Positions 56,575 to 64,000 of a stretch of 64,000 nucleotides of DNA are shown here, one piece after another (the first letter of the stretch is position 1; the number at the start of each line of letters is the position of its first letter). Below the pieces are notes generated by a model. That model saw nothing but the letters and a program-made list of their open reading frames with translations. It was not told where the DNA came from and ran no database searches. The stretch lies in contig CATNEN010000005.1 of the NCBI GenBank assembly GCA_950097015.1, positions 992,001 to 1,056,000 of the forward strand, written 5' to 3'. The position numbers were made by a program, and so were the translations under genes. Source of the stretch: Macrostomum hystrix (Eukaryota; Platyhelminthes; Macrostomidae).

Positions 56575-56830
56575 TGGCAGTGGAGAGGTGAGACACGAGA
56601 GGGATTAGACACAAGAGGTGAGACACGGGACGGGAGAGAACACGGGAGAGATGAGACACGGGAGAGAGGAGACGCAAGAGAGATTAGACACGGGAGAGAT
56701 GAGACACGGGAGAGAGGAGACACGGGAGAGAACACGGGAGAGATGAGACACGGGAGAGATGAGACACGGGAGAGAGGAGACGCAAGAGAGATTAGACACG
56801 GGAGAGATGAGAGAGTGGAGACATGAGACA
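56575..56830. repeat. GAGACACGGGAGAGAT array, second location
   Basis: The same 16-bp unit as the array at 29266-30080, with GAGGAGACGCAAGAGAGATT and GGGAGAGAACAC variants. It is shorter and more mixed than the intron 3 array. Confidence 0.93.
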
Positions 56831-57149
56831 GAGGAGAGACACGGCAGAGATAGATGAAAGAGGACGGATTAGAGAGCTTTGCGAGTCGCATCTTAGCCAT
56901 GGTCTTAAGGTTGTCGACCCCGGCATCAGAAGATAGACTTGATTAACAAACATCTAAACAGTGTTAATCAATAAACTAATGCTATTTTAAAAGAAACGGA
57001 AATTGATAATATTTCGCTTATAAAATGTGTTAAGGTGTTTATAAAATCCCACGAAAAGCAACCCTACTGAACTGAATTCATGGATCAGGATCAAGAATAG
57101 CTAATTACTAAAGCTAAATAGAATGAAACCAATAAACAGTAAAATCAAT

Positions 57150-58020
57150 ACGTCCATATCTAGAATCCTACAATCTATCTAGAATCCTACAATCTATCTA
57201 GAATCCTACAATCTATCTAGAATCCAACAAAAGTCCCTATCTATTATCCTACAATCGATTTCTACAATCCTACAATACCTATCCTGAATCCTACAATCCC
57301 TTTCTACAATCCGCTTCCAATCCCTATCTATAATCCTACAATCCCTATCTTTAATCCTACAATACCTATCCTAAATCCTACAATCCCTTTCTACAATCCT
57401 ACAATACCTATCCTGAATCCTAAAATCCCTCTCTACAATCCTACAATACCTATTTTGAATCCTACAATCCCTTTCTACAATCCTACAATCCCTATCCATA
57501 ATCCTACAATCCCTATCTATAATCCTACAATCCCTTTCTATAATCCTACAATACCTATCTATAATCCTACAATCCCTTTCTACAATCCTACAATACCAAT
57601 CCTGAATCCTACAATCCCTTTCTACAATCCGCTTCCAATCCCTATCTATAATCCTACAATCCCTATCTTTAATCCTACAATACCTATCCTGAATCCTAGA
57701 ATACCTATCCTGAATCCTACAATCCCTTTCTACAATCCTACAATACCTATCCATAATCCTACAATCCCTATCTATAATCCTACAATCCCTTTCTATAATC
57801 CTACAATCCCTATCTATAATCCTACAATCCCTTTCTATAATCCAACAATCCCTTTCTATAATCCTACAATCCCTATGTTATAATCCTAAAATTCCAATCT
57901 AGAATCCCACAATCCCTATCTAAAATCCTACAATCCCTATCTTTAATTCTACAATACCTATCCTGAATCCTAAAATCCCAATCTAGAATCCTGAAATCCC
58001 TATCAAGAATCCTAGAAACG
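57150..58020. repeat. 21-bp AATCCTACAATCCCTATCTAT minisatellite
   Basis: The unit is about 21 bp, beginning AATCCTACAATCCCTATCTA, with CTTTCTAC, CCTATCCTG and CTATCTTT variants. Blocks of about 300 bp recur (near 57290-57480 and 57590-57750). It ends about 120 bp beyond the p62 stop codon. Frames on both strands are periodic artefacts. Confidence 0.95.
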
Positions 58021-58138
58021 CTAAATCTAGAACATTGTGATTAAAAAGATCTTAAGTCCTAAAATCCAGAACTTGCCTACTGAAATACAAATAAGACTTG
58101 CAACCAGACATAGACAAGTTTTTAATAGGTCCCACAAA

Positions 58139-59788
58139 TCAATTCTGCCTCAACTCGTCCAACACTCGTGAGATATCGCCGTTAGCAGCCAGCAATAGTT
58201 GGCCCAATCTGCCATCTTCATCAGTGAATCCCATGCCTCTCATTTGTTCCAGCGATCTGGCCACATTCTCTGGCAGATGCTGAGTCATTGGCGGTCTCCG
58301 TTGCAGCGGCGGCGGCGGCGGAGGAGGTTGCAACGGTGGCGGAGCTTGAGAAGGCGGCTGCGGCGAGACAACGGCTTGTTCGTCCGTAGCCATCGCCGAA
58401 GATTCTTCGTCGGCGTCGCCTTCTCCCGGGTCAGCCGAAGCACCAGCCGACGGAATGGCGTGATGATGATAGGACACTTCAATGCCCAATGGCTGCAGCA
58501 GAGCGTTAAGGGAATTGCTCATGTTGTGCACAAAGTTGATTATGGATTCCTGATTTGTGGCTTCGGGTTCGCCGACACCGCCGCAGTCGACGAAGCTTTC
58601 AGCGGCACCGATGCCAGCCAGGCTTGAGGCGACAGAATCGCGGCGAAGCATGCCAGAAGCCGAAGATGGACAACGATTGTAGTCCAGTGCGGCTTCGGAG
58701 AATGGGCAAGGAGCCAGCGGCGGCTGCGGCGGCTGTTGCTGATGATGCTGACGATGAAGCACCTTCATAGCGGCGGCTTCCAGTTGCCGCAGAATTCGCA
58801 TGCAATCGTCTGTTGGCAGGCTGGCGCAGTCGCCGATGCCGGAAGCGCCGGCGACGCTGCCGACTCCGCTGCCGAGGTCGCGTTGATCACCACCCTGACG
58901 GCACCTCCGGGCCCACTGGCTGCGATTCCATTTGCTCAGCTTGCAGATGAAAGGGTCTCTCGGCCGGCGTAGCATGATCATGGGATGCTCGCAGTGCCGA
59001 TTGATCACAACGCAATGACAGCAGAGGTCAAAGTCGGCGCAGATGACGCACTTGAATCGATAGCCTCGTACCGGCTGATTGCAGCCGTCGCAGATCACAT
59101 CGGGATGAGTAACACTATTCTTCGAGGCTGGGATTAGCGGCGATGGACAGCTGATGTAAACGCGCAGTGTTGCGTCATCTGCGTTGCCAGGAGCAATGGA
59201 TGAAGCGGCTGCGGCTGCCGCAGCTGAAGCGAAGCTCAAAGCGTTGGACAATTCTTCGTCGGTTGAAAATGTGATTCTCTCGCCTTCAGAATCTGGGCGG
59301 TCAGTTTAGTTATCAAGAGAGAATTTTATTATTAAAAAAACTAGCTGTACATCTGTTCAGTCCATGGACTCGAGGAAGGCAACCACACCCACCAAAATTT
59401 CTGCTCCTGGCCCTGCTAATCCAATGCTGCTAACCATTTCTCAGCTGTGGTAACTGAAGCAATGTGGAAATAATTATCTAGCTAAGGACTAGCTCAATAA
59501 TCGCTATTTAGGCTGAGATTCGAACTCTCGATCTCTCGGTCAGAATTGCGAAAATCTAACTACTGGGCTACAATTTATATTATATATATAATTTATATTT
59601 ATATTTATATAATAAAACTTACCTAGCCATTGAGTTCGCACATTTTGAGACTTGTCTAAATCAAACAGTGAGCGAACTTTTTCGACTAGATTGGTAATAC
59701 TCGGCGGGGAAGATAAAGAAAATCGACGAATTTCTGCGACTCTCTCGTCCTTGTCAAGATAGTAAGCCTTGATGGAGACTCTGGCCAT
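58139..59788 (-). CDS. SQSTM1: Sequestosome-1 / p62 selective-autophagy receptor
   Basis: p62 polymerises through its PB1 domain, binds ubiquitinated cargo through its UBA domain and links it to autophagosomes (family knowledge). Exon 1 is 59788-59623 and exon 2 is 59292-58139, joined in phase 1 (G|GTAAG, CCGCCCAG) to 439 residues, almost the human length. PB1 spans about residues 1-76: Lys7, Arg21 and Arg22 form the basic face, and Asp56-Ser-Glu-Gly-Glu with Thr66-Asp-Glu-Glu-Leu form the acidic OPCA face. A poly-Ala run follows. The ZZ zinc finger has Cys123, 126, 137, 140, 146, 149 and His155, 158. NFVHN-MSNSLNALLQPLGIEV is the conserved mid-segment, and the UBA is the last 45 residues with MGFTDEDGRL. 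I chose the ATG at 59788 by homology; the frame is open upstream to 59905. A SINE sits in the intron. An ATTAAA (58126-58121) may be the polyadenylation signal. Confidence 0.95.
59341..59575 (-). mobile_element. tRNA-derived SINE in the p62 intron
   Basis: On the minus strand: A-box-like TAGCCCAGTAGTTAGA (59570-59555), B-box-like GAGTTCGAATCTC (about 59528-59516), a body with AAATTTTGGTGGGTGTGG, and the tail CGAGTCCATGGACTGAACAG followed by TGTACAG. It occupies most of the 330-bp intron and is the cleanest complete copy of the family in the window. Confidence 0.85.
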
Positions 59789-60619
59789 TTGGCTTTGACA
59801 TTCCATCATGTTTGCGGCTATCGGCGCTGCTCTTTGCTGAAGTGAGCAAGTTTCCTTCAGCGGACTCTGGCCGGTGCGCTCAGTGATGGAGGCTTGAAGA
59901 AACATAAAAGTATGAGTTATGAGAACACACGTGTCTCCCAGTTACTTGTCTACTAATAACTACAGTAAAACACCTATTTATACAAGAAAATTGCTCTATA
60001 GGTTAGTAGCTAAGCTCTAGAGTAAGCTTATGCACAAGATAAAAAGCTATGTATGTGAAACGTTGAAGTGACGTTGACTTGCATAGTAAGCGCCAGGGGT
60101 TTGGGGTGGAATGGAAGAAAGGTTATGGAAAATAAGGGCAGTTGTCTAAAAATAGAAATCTTGTACATACTTCTATGTACAAGATATATATGGAAATGTA
60201 TGGAGAGAAATGGGGCTGGAATTGAAATAGAGACGTATAGAAAGACGCGGTTTTGAATTTGGTAAGAGGCGGGTGGGGTGGGGTTTGATGTACAATTGAT
60301 TTTCTACCCTCCCTTCCCTCTTCCCCTCTATCCGGAATTCTATCTTTTTCTGAGTGCACTCCCCCTAACATGCAGAGACCTACGGCCACATCCACTTGTC
60401 CCCTTGTAACCCACGCTTCCTCGCCAGTCTTATACTGCCTTGGGTTAGTGGCCACCCTCCTCCATACGGCTTTAAATCGCACGAGTCACGGCTTCATTCA
60501 TTTACTTTACTACTTGCTCCAACCAAACCAAAGACAAAGTCCACGAATTTTCTAGTAAGTTTGGCATTTGTTTCTCTATTATAATTTTTTATGTGTGTCA
60601 CTGTGTGTATCTACTCGTC
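59789..60619. promoter_or_regulatory. Divergent intergenic region between p62 and pyrophosphatase
   Basis: The two start codons face away from each other with about 0.8-1.06 kb between them, so this stretch must hold both promoters. It has an AT-rich half (59930-60240) and a C-rich half (60300-60440). Open frames of up to 119 codons here show no domain. No specific core elements can be assigned. Confidence 0.5.
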
Positions 60620-62299
60620 ATGTTAACACGATGTTTTAAATGGTCAATTTTTACCGTTCCCATTTCACACGCATCATCAACCTTCATCAATGAACCAATT
60701 GAACATCGGTGTACAGTGATCAGTACCCTAGCCTTGCTAGCCGGAAGAGCTCATCTGCGTTGTTGTTGCCTTCACAGCTTTCAGAGCCTCCCAACAGCAG
60801 CAGCAGCAGCCTATTCCTCTTTCTCGGCTTCATCAGGACCAGCAAAATCGATGGCAGGACGCTACGGTATTGTGGAGCGGGGTGCCCTGTACACACCCGA
60901 CTACAAGTTGTACATCACCGGACCCAACGGTCCATTGTCCGCATTCCATGACATTCCGCTACACGCCGACACCGAAGGCAAAGAGTTCAACATGATTGTC
61001 GAAATACCGCGTTGGACCAATGCCAAGATGGAAATTAGCAAAGACCAGCTGCTGAGTCCCATTGTGCAGGATGTGAAGAAAGGCGCCCTGCGCTTTGTTG
61101 ACAACGTTTTCCCATTCCATGGCTACATCTGGAACTATGGCGCCCTGCCGCAGACCTGGGAAGATCCGGACCACGTTGACGAGCGCACCGGAGCCAAAGG
61201 CGATAATGATCCGCTGGATGTGTGCGAGATTGGATCCAAGGTAGGGCCTGGCTAGCGCAAAATTCTTTGTTTTTCTCACTATTAAACTCAGCTGTGCGTT
61301 TAATTGGTTATTATTAAAATTGTTCTTATTCAAAAATATTATCCCTGTTTTATCTCTTGTTTCTTCCCTTCAAGGTCATTGGATCACCCCTTCAAGGTCA
61401 TTGGATCACCCCTTCAAGGTCATTGGATCATCCCTTCAAGGTCATTAAATCATCCCTTCACGGTCATTGAATCATCCCTTCAAGGTCATTAAATCATCCT
61501 TCAAGGTCATTGAATCATCCCTTCAAGGTCATTGAATCATCCCTTCAAGGTCACTGGATCACCCCTTCAAGGTCATTGGATCATCCCTTCAACGTCATTG
61601 AATCATCCCTTCAATCAAGGTCATTGAATCATCAATCATCCCTTCAAGGTCATTGAATCATCTCTTCTCTTTTAATTTTTCATTTTTATCACATCAGGGT
61701 AATTTACTTATGAGTTAAAAGTAATTTGGAGTAATTGTGAAGTGAATAGTCAATCGCAGATTCAAGATTATTTGATACAAAAAATCCCCAAAAATCCCTG
61801 GCAGATTCACCCGCGCGGCTCAGTGATCCGGGTGAAGCCGCTGGGCCTACTCGGCCTAATTGACGAAGGCGAAACCGATTGGAAGATCCTAGTAATCGAT
61901 ACCGAAGATCCCCTAGCCAATCAGTTGAACAATCTGGCCGATATTGAAGCCGCAATGCCCGGCTTCCTGGAGGCCACCAGGCGTTGGTTTCGAGTCTACA
62001 AAATGCCCCAGGGCAAGCCGCCGAATGAGTTCGCCTTCAATGGCGAATATCGCGATCGCGACTTCGCCCTGGGCGTCATTAACGAGACGCATCGCCAGTG
62101 GAAGGCTCTGATGCTTGGCGCCGATGCATCTGACTCGCACGGCATCGCCAGACAGAATGTCTCAGTCATTGGCAGCTCGTCCGGCATCGATCAGGCCGCC
62201 GCTGACGCCATTCTGTCATCGGCTGCCGCCGCGCCGGCCGACGGAAACCATGCCGATTCGCGCATTCCCGACGGCGTCGGAAAATGGCACTTCGTCTAG
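60620..62299 (+). CDS. PPA1: Soluble family I inorganic pyrophosphatase
   Basis: The enzyme hydrolyses pyrophosphate to two phosphates with Mg2+, driving biosynthetic reactions. Exon 1 ends at 61240 (AAG|GTAGGG) and exon 2 is 61805-62299 (TGGCAG acceptor), joined in phase 0. Numbering from the internal ATG at 60851, the core is 294 residues (human PPA1 has 289). It has [16 protein letters not shown] at 47-62, the signature Asp118-Asn-Asp-Pro-Leu-Asp123, Asp150-EGET-Asp155-Trp-Lys157, and Tyr195-Lys196, so all expected metal and phosphate ligands are present. The frame continues upstream to an ATG at 60620, adding 77 residues that are Arg/Ser/Ala-rich and hydrophobic and could be a mitochondrial leader. 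Alternatively, a splice acceptor (CTTCACAG ending at 60778) makes part of this 5' UTR or intron. Core identity is firm; the start is uncertain. Confidence 0.92.
61370..61665. repeat. 22-bp minisatellite in the pyrophosphatase intron
   Basis: The unit is TTCAAGGTCATTGGATCACC plus CC, about 13 copies, with GAATCATCCC variants and a few indels near 61610-61640. Confidence 0.93.
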
Positions 62300-62481
62300 A
62301 AATATATCTGGATGACTGACCAACTGACTGGCTCTAGTTTTATAAAGATATTAATCATATTTAAACTGACCATTTCTGACACTGTTTGTGCAACTCGACA
62401 CAGGTAGACTAGCATATTATTGCGCCATTGAATGATTTTTACTTTTTTAGCAAACTAGACAGCTCTAGATTCACCTTAAAA

Positions 62482-62576
62482 TGTCCTTTAGTTGGCTGGT
62501 ACATCCTTCAGCCAATGTCCTTCAGTTTTGTTTAAAAGGACATTGTCTGAAGGATGTACCAGCCAACTGAAGGACA
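62482..62576. repeat. Long hairpin: 41-bp arms with a 13-base loop
   Basis: The left arm 62482-62522 and right arm 62536-62576 are reverse complements with only two or three mismatches. The core is GTTGGCTGGTACATCCTTCA on the left. The loop is 62523-62535. It lies about 180 bp after the pyrophosphatase stop codon and may be in its 3' untranslated region. The right side continues with another ACATTGGCTGAAGGATG word, so the hairpin may have grown from a short repeat. Confidence 0.93.
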
Positions 62577-62599
62577 TTGGCTGAAGGATGTTAAAAGGA

Positions 62600-63124
62600 A
62601 TTGAATGGACAATCAATGGACATTTATGAAACCAATACTAGCTAATTAAACAAAACATTGGGCTGCTTAGCTAATTTGATTAAAAGAGCATTGCTAAAAG
62701 TGCGTAACAACGAATAATGTCCCGGTTTTGATTATTTTTATTCACCGTTAGTCGAAGTTTTCAATTCTGTGCGTTTAACAACTGTTGAAGAATAACTGAA
62801 GTCTATTTTCTCACCAATCGTAATTACATATTTCTGTTTTTTAGTTGCTTGATAATAATTAATAATAATACAATACATTCTATTTGTCATATCCCGCTCA
62901 TTCATTCTATTCTTTGTACTCGTACGTATAAGTTTATTTATTACTACTTCATAAATAGGCAGTTTAATCACGAGTTTTTATACTTAACTACAGTTTTGAG
63001 TAACGATAATGGTCATCAAAAATATATCATTTAGCTGTTTGCATTAATGGGCAATCTACTATTTACTAAATGATTTGCCTACTGGAAGCGTTTGCTTTTA
63101 TTTATATTGCTTTTTTCAACTTAC
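62600..63124. other. AT-rich intergenic stretch
   Basis: No gene is recognised. An ATTAAA at 62645-62650 could serve the pyrophosphatase transcript. Confidence 0.35.
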
Positions 63125-64000
63125 AGATCTGACACCCACTTATCTGTCTGACACCCACTTATCTGTCTGACACCCACTTATCTGTCTGACACCCACTTAT
63201 CTGTCTGACACCCACTTATCTGTCTGATACCCACTTATCTGTCTGACACCCACTTCTCTGTCTGACACCCACTTCTCTGTCTGACACCCACTTATCTGTC
63301 TGATACCCACTTATCTGTCTGACACCCACTTATCTGTCTGACACCCACTTATCTGTCTGACACCCACTTATCCGTCTGACACCCACTTATCTGTCTGACA
63401 CCCACTTATCTGTCTGGCACCCACTTATCTGTCTGATAACCACTTCTCTGTCTGACACCCACTTATCTGTCTGACACCTACTTCTCTGTCTGGCACCCAC
63501 TTTTCTGTCTGATACCCACTTATCTGTCTGACACCCACTTTTCTGTCTGACACCCACTTATCTGACTGACACCCACTTCTCTGTCTGACACCCACTTATC
63601 TGTCTGACACCCACTTATCTGTCTGACACCTACTTCTCTGTCTGGCACCCACTTTTCTGTCTGATACCCACTTATCTGTCTGACACCCACTTATCTGTCT
63701 GACACCCACTTATCTGACTGACACCCACTTATCTGTCTGACACCTACTTCTCTGTCTGGCACCCACTTTTCTGTCTGATAACCACTTTTCTGTCTGACAC
63801 CCACTTATCTGTCTGACACCTACTTCTCTGTCTGGCACCCACTTTTCTGTCTGATACCCACTTATCTGTCTGACACCCACTTATCTGTCTGACACCCACT
63901 TATCTGACTGACACCCACTTATCTGTCTGACACCTACTTCTCTGTCTGGCACCCACTTTTCTGTCTGATACCCACTTATCTGTCTGACACCCACTTATCT
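63125..64000. repeat. 19-bp minisatellite running off the window edge
   Basis: The unit is GACACCCACTTATCTGTCT, with TTCTCTG, TTTTCTG, GGCACCC and GACACCT variants. A block containing CACCTACTTCTCTGTCTGGC recurs near 63474, 63627, 63740, 63818 and 63930. The array continues past position 64000. Confidence 0.97.

Noticed and set aside
60123-60482. 119-codon minus-strand frame between p62 and pyrophosphatase
   Set aside because: Spans the presumed divergent promoter region, shows no domain and overlaps an equally unconvincing plus-strand frame.

Overview
This window is animal nuclear DNA. The genes have spliced exons with GT-AG junctions, the flanks and introns are AT-rich, tRNA-derived SINEs are scattered through it, and about 22 kb of the 64 kb (my sum of the listed arrays, roughly 35%) is minisatellite with units of 7 to 71 bp. 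Gene content (an orphan rhodopsin-type GPCR, secreted PAN plus LamG-like proteins, a bridge-like lipid-transfer protein, p62/SQSTM1 and inorganic pyrophosphatase), GC-rich exons and poly-Gln/poly-Ala runs suggest a lophotrochozoan, perhaps a free-living flatworm such as Macrostomum. That taxon is a guess; only 'bilaterian invertebrate' is well supported.

Layout. 0-1.6 kb: a possible terminal exon, fragments that may come from a virus-like mobile element, and worn repeats. 1.6-4.2 kb: a 25-bp array carrying an E-box-like palindrome in almost every unit. 4.2-6.7 kb: a two-exon GPCR on the minus strand whose intron is mostly a 25-bp array. 7.2-8.8 kb: another 25-bp array that looks like a diverged, inverted relative of the GPCR intron array. 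9.2-20.7 kb: three copies of a secreted PAN/LamG gene in a mosaic segmental duplication. Copy 1 is broken by a net 34-bp deletion, copy 2 is a chimera, and copy 3 has a different C-terminal half; a fourth N-terminal scrap lies before copy 2. Two more minisatellites sit between copies 1 and 2. 20.8-21.7 kb: an 82/83-bp inverted-repeat pair. 22.9-50.9 kb: a 12-exon gene for a UHRF1BP1/UHRF1BP1L (BLTP3, SHIP164) type protein, rebuilt exon by exon with consistent phases (1,339 codons); about half of its intron sequence is minisatellite. 53.5-58.0 kb: four arrays with no gene. 58.1-59.8 kb: SQSTM1/p62 on the minus strand (two exons, 439 codons). 60.6-62.3 kb: soluble inorganic pyrophosphatase on the plus strand, divergent from p62. 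62.5 kb: a long hairpin. 63.1-64 kb: a 19-bp array running off the end.

How it fits together. The single-copy genes are housekeeping or trafficking genes: BLTP3 in lipid transfer and endosome-to-Golgi traffic, p62 in selective autophagy, and pyrophosphatase in phosphate metabolism. They are not an operon. The distinctive feature is architectural: nearly every long intron is filled by its own minisatellite, often abutting a splice site, and one of these intron arrays is fully open and in frame with its flanking exons. Most long open frames in the window are periodic artefacts of these arrays and are not annotated as genes.
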